DNA from: Megaustenia siamemsis
Taxonomy: Eukaryota; Mollusca; Gastropoda; Stylommatophora; Ariophantidae
DNA length: 64,000 nt
Reading direction: 5' to 3'
Assembly (NCBI GenBank): GCA_032433765.1
Contig: JAVIAB010000124.1
Location: 93,895,345 to 93,959,344 of the forward strand
This document shows, piece after piece, positions 31,501-39,239 of this stretch; the first letter of the stretch is position 1, and the number at the start of each line of letters is the position of its first letter. Made by a program: the position numbers and the translations under genes. Below the pieces are notes generated by a model that ran no database searches, was not told where the DNA came from, and worked only from the letters and a program-made list of their open reading frames with translations.

Positions 31501-32906
31501 TAATTAGAGGTGAATATAAGTTCTGCATTTTTCACCAACCCTTCTTTTCGGCTGCCTGCATGTGCCATTATAATACGCTGTCCTTTTCCAGTGGGTACAC
31601 ATCTTTTAATACTTCCATCTGATAACTGCCATTCCTTGGCACTTGTGTGGTGAGAATTTATCCAAGATTCATCTAGAAATACAATATCATAACCTTGGTT
31701 ACGCATTTCCCGTACTTCACGTAAATATTTACTCCTCATAGAAACTAAGTGCGGCTTCTCGCAGATGACATTTCTACCACTATCGTACTTTCTAAACGTA
31801 AAACCGATGCTTCTAACAGTTCTCCATAATGTTGTTTTCGACACAACAATGTCATTTTCTGCTCTCAGTCGAATTTTCAGTTTTCTTAAAGTCACAGTTT
31901 CTTTGGAATCGAACATTTTACAAATTGCTCTTCTAATCACTTCCTTGTCAAAACTATCTACTACTTTCTTTCTTCCTAGCGTCCTAGTCTTGATTGAACT
32001 GGACACTCCGTTAGCTTTAAGCACTTGTTTGAAAAAGCGTTTGCTTATACCCAATGCGTGAATAGTTCTCTTTTCTGGCTTTGAGATGCTTCGATACAGT
32101 TTTCCACGCTTAGCTTCTATGCAAAAATATTTATACACCTTTATTGCCACTGATTGCAATGTAAGGAACTTTACTTTTATACCCATTGACTAACAGATCA
32201 CAAATTTAACGAAATTACCCAATAATTAGGATACGCCGTTGCACATAAATCACAACAAAACGACAGGAAATGGGATGCACCGGATATAAAATTATAACTA
32301 TGACGCGTTTTATGTGTTTTTTAGTGCTTAAAACAGGGAAATTGGCGCGCATTACGTTCAAGATGACAAGTCCGTGGGTGCTCACTCATATGAAGCGGTA
32401 ATTCCTCCAAATATATGGTTTGACCAAAATGCCTTAAATTTGTATACTTCAAATAAAGAATATTTAAAACTATACGTTTGTTGGTGAGGAAATGAATGTA
32501 CTTCTTGGGACCAAAAAATCACAAGACCATATGCAAAATTTCAGCATTATCAATCAGTTGGTTGCAGAGATATGGAATTTTAAACACCTTCAAAATATTT
32601 TGAAACGACCAATAGAAGCATGCTACATCACAAAAATAATAAGTGCACTAGAAAGTGATGATCAGTTAGAAAATAGCATATTTAACATCACGTACCTAAT
32701 AGACTGACGTTGACTGGATCATTAAAACCTTGTCTCACAAAACAGATGATGTTGATGATGTTTGCTCCAATGCCTAACACAACAATTCCTTGACACACAA
32801 TTGAGAAAACAACCCAATGGAAGATCATTATAATTGTATTAATGTACAAGCTCTCGACTATCAGGTCTGTGTCTGAAGAATACACAGTCGTTGTTGTGTT
32901 TGGCAT
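21990..32906 (-). CDS. Gene B: chemosensory-type rhodopsin-like GPCR (3 coding exons, intact)
   Basis: Joining 32906-32696, 26141-25927 and 22589-21990 on the minus strand gives 341 aa plus stop. The receptor has the same seven-TM plan, intron phases and motifs as gene A: GFNDPVNVSLLG at the first junction, ERCLCITAPLQ at the second, CCFVPVR in TM6 and NSTLNILFYYHMSSKYR in TM7. It is the closest paralogue of A, roughly 85% identical by eye in exon 3. Intron 1 is 6.5 kb and holds a minisatellite split by a SINE and by a transposon with an intact transposase. Intron 2 is 3.3 kb and holds LINE 3' ends. A TTATTTATTT stretch at 21944-21953 would give AATAAA about 40 nt past the stop. Role as an external chemoreceptor is inferred from family resemblance only. 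Confidence 0.86.
22920..23170 (+). mobile_element. LINE 3' end (family c)
   Basis: Translates as MVWPHDKSERQK-like text then KKVGLTEY/RILELLGNISVAETNRN and AKDRKIYIPSILKG, corresponding to ILESLGGITSEEANRRAKNR of the copy at 9240. In gene B intron 2. Confidence 0.6.
23205..23245 (+). repeat. Poly-C tract followed by A/AAT run
   Basis: ccccgccccg followed by more than a dozen C, then aaaaaaaataataat. The minus strand is a G run able to form a quadruplex. Confidence 0.8.
23330..23720 (+). mobile_element. Heavily decayed RT fragment (LINE)
   Basis: Short matches to the RT text of family b: ttaggtaaaggtaccgat near 23385 (GKGT), cagataaagcacggtattgt near 23650 (QIKxGVRQG). No long frame left. 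Confidence 0.4.
24310..24890 (-). mobile_element. RNase H-type LINE 3' end (family g)
   Basis: Minus strand: CNNFQRVAIQWIPSHCNIHG then NERADKLAKEGG, the end of a RNase H domain (GNERAD), followed by LSTGHNRMRNHMFTKF and, in a shifted frame, IKHVLQDCPQYRDLRRAMWS, a Cys/His knuckle. It ends in a GA-rich tail near 24312. Such a tail domain is typical of RNase H-bearing LINEs. In gene B intron 2, same sense as the gene. Confidence 0.78.
24895..25090 (+). mobile_element. RT fragment (LINE family b)
   Basis: Plus strand reads RINKIENELWEMMNILLTKS then KNKGLSLDSKNKK, matching the segment after YADD in the copy at 13160. Confidence 0.6.
25290..25612 (+). mobile_element. 5'-truncated RNase H-type LINE 3' end (family f)
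   Basis: Reads INALRDVGRLNDFKNHKSSS, MGTARNEKLSGRIRRLINQH, HLWTC stop KCNDDDPQITQ, and ends in (aataactc)n. The same C-terminus occurs at 27150. One in-frame stop replaces serine in WTCSEC. Confidence 0.85.
25625..25735 (+). repeat. Possible second tRNA-like SINE fragment
   Basis: Box A-like ccactggtagcgcgttgcct and box B-like gttggtttgatcgt are spaced as in a tRNA, but the head cannot be folded with confidence. Confidence 0.3.
25927..26141 (-). CDS. Gene B exon 2 (TM2-TM3, ERC motif)
   Basis: Acceptor ATCTTAG| ends at 26142 and donor ACAG|GTTAAC follows 25927. The 215-nt exon reads LAVADLGCLLTLAWTNICL, LDLPFISMEFQYLTSGMPHT, then TM3 ending ERCLCITAPLQ. This is the full-length reference for the family in this window: gene A lacks 3 nt and gene C lacks 1 nt relative to it. 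Confidence 0.9.
26448..26610 (+). repeat. 33-bp minisatellite, 5 copies
   Basis: Unit atgatacatggacaatatct then aacaggcatgtca; being a multiple of three, it keeps one frame open (MIHGQYLTGMS). In gene B intron 1, about 300 bp upstream of exon 2. Confidence 0.93.
26695..26790 (-). mobile_element. Probable very old SINE tail
   Basis: The plus strand reads gggcatatagggaatatttt followed by gttagggaccata, matching the SINE 3' part (gcgtatagggaatatggtgttagtgaccata) with gaps. The rest is too decayed to align. Confidence 0.4.
26838..26962 (+). repeat. Dispersed 250-bp repeat R1, partial
   Basis: tttcgatactccaattgttt through ggcgtgtgctgagactgcta, about 50% of R1. It breaks off directly into a LINE RT fragment. 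Fuller copies at 33668 and 55343. Confidence 0.75.
26963..27148 (-). mobile_element. RT fragment of a LINE (family h), split by family f insertion
   Basis: Reads LMSLASKLFCNIILNRIKNS, VMREELAGFRKGRSCLDHIF, TLRLILEEHIEKPFVL, the RT box around AGFRxGRSCxDHIF. The preceding part (KVPEKGNLRDCNNWR) lies at 28320-28252, so the RNase H LINE between them was inserted into this copy. Confidence 0.78.
27150..28250 (-). mobile_element. 5'-truncated RNase H-type LINE (family f), frameshifted
   Basis: Minus strand: a 230-aa frame (28247-27555) with the RNase H domain: D in AVIYTDGSVRQHQ, E in MTMEAMAVTKAF, D in ACILSDSMSM. It is followed, after a poly-A run near 27585-27600 that breaks the frame, by YVPGHAGVRGNERADRLASC (27588-27331) and the C-terminus KLSGRVRRLINQHRTGVVSR, LWTCSECNDDDPQITQ. 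It ends in (TCAATAAC)n at about 27150-27170. Target is the family h RT. Organisation fits the I/ingi-like RNase H LINEs. The A-run frameshift means this copy is dead. In gene B intron 1. Confidence 0.85.
28252..28320 (-). mobile_element. 5' part of the split RT fragment (family h)
   Basis: Translates LLKVPEKGNLRDCNNWRCA, the RT motif usually seen as PKKGDLTxCNNWRGI. It continues at 27148 beyond the family f insertion. Confidence 0.7.
28359..29667 (-). mobile_element. tRNA-derived SINE split by a 1-kb LINE-derived insertion
   Basis: SINE head at 29667-29555 and tail at 28505-28359 are parts of one minus-strand copy. The whole is flanked by a 12-bp target duplication, aaaataataagt, at 28347-28358 and 29668-29679. 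That duplicated word is part of the 35-bp minisatellite unit, so the SINE landed in that array. The interrupting element is listed separately. Confidence 0.85.
28505..29548 (-). mobile_element. LINE-derived element inserted in the SINE
   Basis: Minus strand. The 5' end opens CGAACTTCGGTCTCCAAGAT and continues GGCGGA, an AAGATGGCGG box of the kind that sits at LINE 5' ends. The 3' end reads NRQLSSCESLESYSD, followed by a GA-rich tail, and is shared with copies at 24310 and 42476. A frame at 28526-28804 (GKADHLRAECPYRKD) is a remnant of the C-terminal Cys/His knuckle. With a 5' UTR and 3' end but only about 1 kb between, it looks like an internally deleted LINE. The repeated word aatct at both edges is a possible target duplication. 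Confidence 0.6.
29668..30160 (+). repeat. 35-bp minisatellite, about 14 copies, in gene B intron 1
   Basis: Unit ataataagtgcactagaagc then atgatacatcacaaa, with 35-36 bp spacing. An ancestral partial unit lies left of the SINE (28320-28358) and another right of transposon 1 (32613-32653), so both elements landed in one array. Confidence 0.96.
30180..30491 (+). CDS. Unrecognised open frame inside transposon 1, opposite strand
   Basis: A 103-aa frame directly inside the left terminal repeat, antisense to the transposase. From about residue 28 the text is well balanced and soluble-looking (GPTDFTKFNDVGSMLHHEAA, DLSEFTDLFAPGENNLPYIN), unlike the AT-rich junk frames elsewhere. Before it is a pyrimidine-rich run ending in ttttccaag|G, which resembles a splice acceptor. 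It could be a captured host exon, a second element gene, or chance. I do not recognise the protein. No matching frame exists in the second transposon. Confidence 0.3.
   Translation: MFTINMKYILFPCTYKLDFLHLALFFQGPTDFTKFNDVGSMLHHEAALSFDLSEFTDLFAPGENNLPYINGNQLLDIGVSTQLESWRRLSTVYFLLFTFFKIL
30909..32186 (-). CDS. Transposase, DDE type, Tc1/mariner group (element 1)
   Basis: An uninterrupted 425-aa protein starting at ATG 32186. An N-terminal helix-turn-helix region lies at about residues 10-125 (SISKPEKRTIHALGISKRFF, later FDSKETVTLRKLKIRL and VSKTTLWRTVRSIGF). The DDE/RNase H-fold catalytic core follows: first D at 172 (VFLDESWINSHH), second D at 265 (LVMDNASYH), E at 349 (YHPQLNPIELVWAKIKG). The 83 residues between the second D and the E far exceed the 34-37 usual in Tc1/mariner and match, as I recall it, the DD82E Sailor lineage. 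It would cut and join element ends in the nucleus. No stop or frameshift is present, so recent activity is plausible. Close relative of the protein at 36165, about 60% identical by eye. Confidence 0.9.
   Translation of the reverse strand: MGIKVKFLTLQSVAIKVYKYFCIEAKRGKLYRSISKPEKRTIHALGISKRFFKQVLKANGVSSSIKTRTLGRKKVVDSFDKEVIRRAICKMFDSKETVTLRKLKIRLRAENDIVVSKTTLWRTVRSIGFTFRKYDSGRNVICEKPHLVSMRSKYLREVREMRNQGYDIVFLDESWINSHHTSAKEWQLSDGSIKRCVPTGKGQRIIMAHAGSRKEGLVKNAELIFTSNYTDNRDYHTEMNGHIFREWIENTLLPIVDRPSCLVMDNASYHNAVAEEDKIPTSTSTKDVIKIWLRKGGIPFNEGFLKPELLSLVKKSQKTKVFQIDKIIQQHGHTCLRLPPYHPQLNPIELVWAKIKGQVAAENTSFKLCDIKGLTYAALSQIDKDSWCKCEDHVLKEEHDYWKKDGLSFVQPRLVINMLDSSDSE
32613..32655 (+). repeat. Severed end of the 35-bp minisatellite
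   Basis: tagaagcatgctacatcaca then aaaataataagtgcactaga, the same unit as at 29668-30160, now on the far side of transposon 1 and 41 bp from the exon 1 donor of gene B. Confidence 0.9.
32696..32906 (-). CDS. Gene B exon 1 (N-terminus and TM1)
   Basis: ATG at 32906-32904 (MPNTTTTVYSSDTDL); no closer upstream in-frame ATG was seen. The 211-nt exon encodes 70 aa plus one base, TM1 from about HWVVFSIVCQGIVVLG to IICFV, and ends at TTAG|GTACGTG, a strong donor. Its TM1 loop ends GFNDPVNVSLL, identical to genes A and C. The exon lies just past the last fragment of the 35-bp minisatellite that fills intron 1. Confidence 0.86.
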
Positions 32907-33177
32907 GTTGGATCTAGCAGACGTTATAATGCTGATTTATTTAGATCTTCAGTTATGTTTTACTCATTACAATGTCACAGTTTAATCATGATTACAGGGA
33001 CTTGTGTGGTGGTGTTATTCATGTCCCTCAAAGCGACTAGAGAGTTAACACACCTTCACTAATCCTAACAGCTGATTGTGTCTTTCAGGAAGATAAAATA
33101 CACATATTTCACTACACTTATATATAACCTCTACACTTCAATAAATTCAGTTACTCAAATCTATATTCAACTTAGTT

Positions 33178-33325
33178 TGGAGAATGATACGATGGGGACT
33201 ACAATTACCTTTCTTTGTTTGGAAGGTGAGATATTATATTCGGATGATTCCGCTGGCACGGGCGGTTGAGCAATTATGGATTTTAATTCGTTTGCAGTGA
33301 TACCGGGGCCTTCCATAACCAAATA
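33178..33325 (+). repeat. Dispersed repeat R1, 3' part
   Basis: gatggggactacaattacct through gtgataccggggccttccat, about 270 bp upstream of gene B. One extra base relative to the other copies breaks the frame that they share. Confidence 0.75.
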
Positions 33326-33667
33326 AGCAAATACCCACTCATTATTATGATCATTTGCTACATTAATGATTTTAATAAATTTTATAACTTACATCATATA
33401 ATGCATGCTGGTATTACTTCATGGTACTATTGTGGTCCACTGCATTCCCTGACACATTGTAGAGGGCAACTGAAGAGGGTTGTAACATGACCGGCATTCA
33501 TATACCAAAAATATGTGCACTGCCAAAATGTAAAGATATAGAAGCTCTATTGTAAACTGTGACATAAGGTACAAAATGTACAAGTCCGCCATTTCCAAGT
33601 CCGGCTTGTTACAGGAGCTACTGAGTTAAGTACTCTGTGCATACCGTGAGCCGTGTATTTTATCCGT

Positions 33668-33926
33668 TTAGATCATGTTTCGATATTCCAATTGTTTACG
33701 ATTTATGATGATATCGTATGACAGGGAACAGTTGGCTGTGTTCACTTTCTGTGCGGTTTCGCCTTATGTCTTTTGGCGTGTGCTGAGACTGCTATGATGG
33801 GGACTACAGCTACATTTCTTTGTTTGGGGGATGAGTTAGTAATTCGAATGATTCCACTGGCACGGGCGGTTGAGCAATTATGGATTTTAATTCGTTTGCA
33901 GTGATACCGGAGCCTTCCATAACCAA
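33668..33926 (+). repeat. Dispersed repeat R1, longest copy
   Basis: From gatcatgtttcgatattcca to gagccttccataaccaa. It reads LLACAETAMMGTTATFLCLG then DELVIRMIPLARAVEQLWIL in one frame, ending in a stop. The same text occurs at 55343 in the opposite orientation. Identity unknown. Confidence 0.75.
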
Positions 33927-34497
33927 AGAACCAAAGAACATATTTCTTCTATTATACATTCATGGTAATTAGAAGAAGCTGTATGTTAGAAAAAATTTTT
34001 TTAAAAAACTAACGTCTTTAATAATTGAATATTGCACACTGGTAACTTTCACATTTGCCAATGTTTATATTTTAGTTGTGAACATTCACTACTAAAATAT
34101 CACCCACACGTAAATATTTACTGTAACTACAAATCTTACATTTTGTGTATGGTGCCGCAAATTGAAACCACCTCCATAAAATAACAGTTTTAATATTGAG
34201 GGGAATGAACTAGACTCATGATCTTCAACTACAAACAACATACAATTCCGTAGATTGCAACTAAAAAGCCACTTTAACATTAAATCAAATAGCTGTGTCA
34301 TGCGCCCTCATAAGCCCCATTTTGTGGAACATTAACTTCTGTTCAATATCTTTATAAAATATTTATTTTATACACAGCAAATATCTATACAATTAAATAT
34401 CAATGGTAATGCAGCCATAACAATGAAAGTCTAACTGCCAAAAATATGTTTTCCTTTTAATCGTATAATTAGCATTTAGCCGTTTAGTTTTAAAACT

Positions 34498-34821
<324 letters not shown>

Positions 34822-35869
34822 TTTAATACTGAGTATTGTACAAAAAAGAAATAAAATATATCAACATAATAAAAAAAACGTTAAATTGAATCTTTAGAGG
34901 ATGAAATGGCGGACTGAGTGACTTTTTTTTTCATTTCTTTAACTGGACGCTAAACTGAAGGCGGAAAAATAGCCACCGTCGAAAAGAAACGTGTTTGCAG
35001 AATGATCAAACTTGCTGGATGATAATGTCAGAAGTGAACACAAAAAAAACAAGGAACAATTCTCGACATTGAACACATTAAAAACGAAGGATAGCATGTT
35101 TTGTCACGTCATAAGACGAGCAGATCAAAATTCAAAATATATACATCACATTATATTATAGCTGACTGAGTATGTATATATGCAACTATATGTACTGTTA
35201 GCCATTCACATACTGCTATTACAGTAGATTATAATTAAATTAAGGGCACACACATTCATCTACAAACTATAGCTAGCAAAATTAAATAATGTGCCAGACC
35301 TATTGATTGGCCAGTTGTTTCCTGATAATAGACGTTGTAACTGTTATTACGGCTAGTATTTAGAAATTAAATAGAATGTAATAGGTAATTTTGTGAAATG
35401 AAGAGAACTGACACTGAATAAGCATTTTCTAAAATGTCATCTTTTACGAGTAATCGTTACGACTAGTTAAATGATGTGTTAGCCAAGTATGGCAGGCTAT
35501 AATTTATTTATATAATTCAACACTGATACATCGTGATGAAATGAAATATCACTATAGTCCGTTCAGATTCGTTTGCCGAGATGTTATGATTTATAATTCA
35601 AAAAGTTCTTGATGATTTCACATGATTTTTGGCATACGGTGTTAAAATGTCCATGTCACGAGAACATATGTGTTACTCGATGTCTAGCTATAACGGTTTT
35701 CTTAAAGCGGCGAATTCCTTTGATCTTTGCCCATGTAACTATTATTTTGACCCTAATCAAAATGTTTTACAGTAATCTAGTGCAACGATGACCCATAGGC
35801 GTGTCCATAAAATTTTACTTGGTGGCAAGTATACAAATTTTAAATTATATATAGAACTTTTGTTCGTAG

Positions 35870-36060
35870 AGTCAATTTGATATAGTTCCATGCTCTTGGT
35901 GTGAGCTTCCCAAATGTTGTCGCTGCCTTTCAAATACGTACATTTAGTTCCTCATCTAAGGAAAGTGTGGCTGTAATAGTGGATCCAAGATAGCTGAACG
36001 TCTGTACTGACTCAAGCAGGCTTCCATTCAAAGTAATGGTTGTTGGTTTGCTTATAACAT
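35870..36060 (-). mobile_element. LINE RT fragment (family i) inside transposon 2
   Basis: Minus strand reads TITLNGSLLESVQTFSYLGS then TITATLSLDEELNVRI, stop, KAATTFGKLTPRAWN: the RT thumb region with FSYLGS. It lies between the left TIR and the transposase, either inserted or carried along. Confidence 0.7.
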
Positions 36061-36164
36061 ATTTTTGATTGCTTGGGTGGTCTTGAACAATAAACTGTTT
36101 AACAAATCAACTAGGAAATTTTGCAAATCAAACTATTTATCTGTAGACTTAATCAGAGTAATGA

Positions 36165-37442
36165 TCATTCAGAATCAGACGAGTCAAATAGGTCGATTAC
36201 TGCTTTCGGCTGAACAAACAACAAACCATCCTTTTTCCAATATTCCTCTTCTTGTCGTAACACATGATCCTCACATTTTACCCAGTAGTCTTTATTTATA
36301 TTTGATAGAGCCTGATTTGTAAGTGTCTCAACATCGCATAATTTGAAAGTTTTATTTGTATATGCTACGTGTCCTTTAACTTTTGCCCAAACTAGTTCTA
36401 TAGGATTTAAGTGTGCATGATATGGAGGTAGTCTCAAACATCTATGGCCATGTTCTTGAATTAACTTGTCTATTTTAAATATCTTTGTACGTTGTGTCTG
36501 TTTTACAAGGCTAAGCAATTCGGGTTTCAAGTAGCTGTCGTTAACTTGTATGTGTTCTTTTATGAGCCACGTTTTGATTGCATCTTTTGTACTTGATGAT
36601 GTTAGGATTCTATCTTCTACGTTAACTACGTTATGGTATGAAGCATTGTCCATTATCAGACAAGAAGGTCGATCTAATATTGGAAGGATACTTTTCTCGA
36701 TCCAGTCTTTAAATATGTGCCCATTCATTTCGGAGTGGTAGTCTCCATTGTCTATGGATTTTGAAATGAAAACGAGATGAGCATTCTGCAACAACCCATT
36801 ATGTCTGCTACCTGCATGTGGAACTATCAAACGTTGCCCTTTACTGCTTGGTACTGATCTTTTAATACTTCCATCTGCTAACTGCCATTCCTTTTCATTT
36901 GTATGATGAGCGTTGATCCAAGTTTCATCTAAATAAACAATATCATAATCATTTTCGCGCATTTCCTTCACTTCACGTAAATACTTGCTTCTAAGAGCTA
37001 CTAGATGTGGCTTCTCACAAATAATGTTTTTTCCACCAGCATACTTTCTAAAGGTGAAGCCTGCACTTCTTAATATTTTCCATAATGAAGTTTTTGATAT
37101 TTCAATGTCGTTGTTAGTTTTCAGCCAAAGCTTCAACTTTCTAAGTGTCACTTCTTCGTTTATATCAAACATTCGACAGATTTCTCTTTTTACTAGGTCC
37201 TTATCAAAACTGTCTAACGTTTCTTTCCTTCCTTGCTTTCTTGCATTTGTTGGCAATAAATATCCGCTTCCTTTAACTATTTGATCAAATGAACGTTTAC
37301 ACAAACCTAAAATATGCATTGTTCTCTTCTCAGGGTTTGATAAAGAACAATAAAGATGTCCCTTTTTACGCTCTCTGCAGAAGTATTGATAAATCTTTAT
37401 AGCAATGTTATGCTCAGTAAAATATTTTGCCTTTATATTCAT
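36165..37442 (-). CDS. Transposase, DDE type, Tc1/mariner group (element 2)
   Basis: A 425-aa open frame from ATG 37442 (MNIKAKYFTEHNIAIKIYQY); two further codons upstream are open but begin with GTG, so the ATG is chosen, which also gives the same length as the element 1 protein. Helix-turn-helix segments fill residues 8-125. The catalytic residues are D172 (VYLDETWINAHH), D265 (LIMDNASYH) and E349 (YHAHLNPIELVWAKVKG), again with 83 residues between the last two. The C-terminus IDLFDSSDSE is nearly the same as MLDSSDSE of element 1. Intact and flanked by perfect TIRs. Confidence 0.92.
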   Translation of the reverse strand: MNIKAKYFTEHNIAIKIYQYFCRERKKGHLYCSLSNPEKRTMHILGLCKRSFDQIVKGSGYLLPTNARKQGRKETLDSFDKDLVKREICRMFDINEEVTLRKLKLWLKTNNDIEISKTSLWKILRSAGFTFRKYAGGKNIICEKPHLVALRSKYLREVKEMRENDYDIVYLDETWINAHHTNEKEWQLADGSIKRSVPSSKGQRLIVPHAGSRHNGLLQNAHLVFISKSIDNGDYHSEMNGHIFKDWIEKSILPILDRPSCLIMDNASYHNVVNVEDRILTSSSTKDAIKTWLIKEHIQVNDSYLKPELLSLVKQTQRTKIFKIDKLIQEHGHRCLRLPPYHAHLNPIELVWAKVKGHVAYTNKTFKLCDVETLTNQALSNINKDYWVKCEDHVLRQEEEYWKKDGLLFVQPKAVIDLFDSSDSE

Positions 37443-38065
37443 TCTCACATAGACTTGCAGAAGATAATATGGATAGTGCCGCCTCCTTTCTGTAAATATT
37501 GAGATTTGCCTCTGAATTATGACTCGAACTCGAGTCTACGGCCGTGATTTTGACGTCACATAATTTCCGGTTTCGGCTAAAATGTCATTTTGTGCTAAAC
37601 GGGAAATTTCATATGTAACATTTCTTTATAAAAATTTATAGTGGAAACATAACTATTTTAGGACGGTGCGCATTCAGCCGTGAAGGTCATGCCTATATGT
37701 TAAAGAATCAGCTGTGAGATGTAAGCATCTACATAATCCCGCCGGTGTTTATAATATCGATTAACTTTTTTTTAATATAGGTTAAATAAGGCATCTTTGA
37801 AACTGGATCACATTTCTTTGATAAAAAAATATTTTTATAGCGACATTAGTATTCTAAACCTAACTTCAAAAGATCAATGCAAATGAACAATAAGTTTTTG
37901 AAAAAAATAAATTAATGTCTAGGCAAACGAATCTGAACGGACTATAATAGCACAAATTGTTAATGTTTTTATATGCATCTACTCGACATGTTGTAGCTGC
38001 AATATGTTACGACTCTAAAGCAGACATTCTGTGTACAACTAGTGGAAGCATGATCATATAGAACA

Positions 38066-38515
38066 TTCATCATCATCGAGTGCCATCTCCGCAACGAAGG
38101 TTGGTTACCATGGAGCGTCATTCTGCTCTGTCTCTTGGTTTGATGGTGCAGGTTGTCATAGGCTGGTTTGTCCATCTTTTGATGTTACTCATCCATGTTA
38201 GTCTTGGTCTGCCTCTGTCTCTTTTACGTTGTATTTTCCCCTCCATGCTTACTTTTATTAGGCTTTTGGTTCTTTTAATATTGCCCAAAAATCGCATTTG
38301 TCTTGTTTGAATTGTGTTTAGTAGTTCTCTTTTCATTTTCAGTTGGTTTAAGACTTCATCATTTGTTTTCTTTTTCTTCCATCTAATTCTGCCTATTCTT
38401 CTATATATCCACATTTCAAAGGCTTCAATTCTTCGTTCTGTTTTATCGTCTAATGTCCATGTTTCTTCACCATATAGGAATGTTGAAAAGACATAACACT
38501 TTACTATTCTTAGTT
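38066..38515 (-). mobile_element. LINE 3' end (family a)
   Basis: Minus strand frame: MWIYRRIGRIRWKKKKTNDE, LLNTIQTRQMRFLGNIKRTK, KRDRGRPRLTWMSNIKRW, ending in an ATGATG tail. Fewest in-frame stops of the four family a copies. Confidence 0.82.
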
Positions 38516-39239
38516 AGAACATTACAGCTAGATATTTCGAGAGGTATAAGAATTTATATTTAATTGCGACTGCTGCAATTAGTCTAACTTTAACATGACA
38601 AGGATTTCTGTAGACGGGTTTCCAGTTTTTCTAACGGGACCATTTTCTCTATACTTAACATTTCTGATTACATCGTAAGTGATTTGGTTTGGTACACAAA
38701 CTCTTCAAACAACTGCTTGACGCATTGATTGGATACACACTAAGGAGTACAATTATTGTAAAACATTAAAATAACGAAACGAATCAAACTGTTACCAATT
38801 ACTTATTTTCTTTAAACGATTGGAAACTCGATCTGTTTATTTTCTGATTTTGATAAATATTTATCTATTCGTTCTTTGTTCTAAATATTGTAATATTTGA
38901 TGAGTAGTTATGAGTTGTTTGTTATGACGCTACCTTTCATCCCTAAGTCATAAATCATCAACAATTTTATCATTGGAAAATGGCGCAGTTAAGCAAAAAT
39001 AAAATCACTGGTATTAGTCCTGTCAGTTTAATTCACACTGCCATGAGAGTAATGGGCCAATCGACCAAGAAAATATTGGTAGAGAAAAGAAAGCCCATTT
39101 AGGACAGCGTTTCTTTCTGGCGCTAAAAGGCGAGCAGGCGTTGTGCTGATTAAATTACCTAAGAACTTTTAAACTGTCCAGAGATTTAAAAAAGGCCTCT
39201 ATTATCGTTTTTCGCAATTTGCTTCACTTTACAGCGAAA

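Larger units (their letters stand above)
30161..32612 (-). mobile_element. Tc1/mariner-group DNA transposon 1 (Sailor-like), 2.45 kb
   Basis: The element is bounded by 14-bp inverted repeats, ttggtcgtttcaaa at 30161-30174 and its complement at 32599-32612. Both flanks are pieces of the same 35-bp minisatellite, which fixes the ends. No clean TA duplication is seen, so insertion may have lost or replaced some array sequence. It contains an intact transposase on the minus strand and an unexplained open frame on the plus strand (30180-30491). It sits in intron 1 of receptor gene B, in the same orientation as that gene. Confidence 0.78.
35555..37944 (-). mobile_element. Tc1/mariner-group DNA transposon 2 (Sailor-like), 2.39 kb
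   Basis: Perfect 23-bp terminal inverted repeats: left starts TAGTCCGTTCAGATTC at 35555-35577, right is its exact complement at 37922-37944. TA dinucleotides flank both sides (35553-35554 and 37945-37946), the classic target duplication of this superfamily. It carries one intact transposase (36165-37442) and, in its left part, a LINE fragment at about 35870-36060. It lies between receptor genes A and B. Perfect TIRs plus an intact gene suggest a young, possibly active copy. Confidence 0.9.

Noticed and set aside
31204..32061. Plus-strand frames of 81-98 aa
   Set aside because: Antisense shadows of the transposase at 30909-32186.
33178..33926. Conserved promoter of receptor genes A and B
   Set aside because: The repeat lies in opposite orientations relative to the two genes, also occurs inside gene B intron 1, and is absent from gene C.
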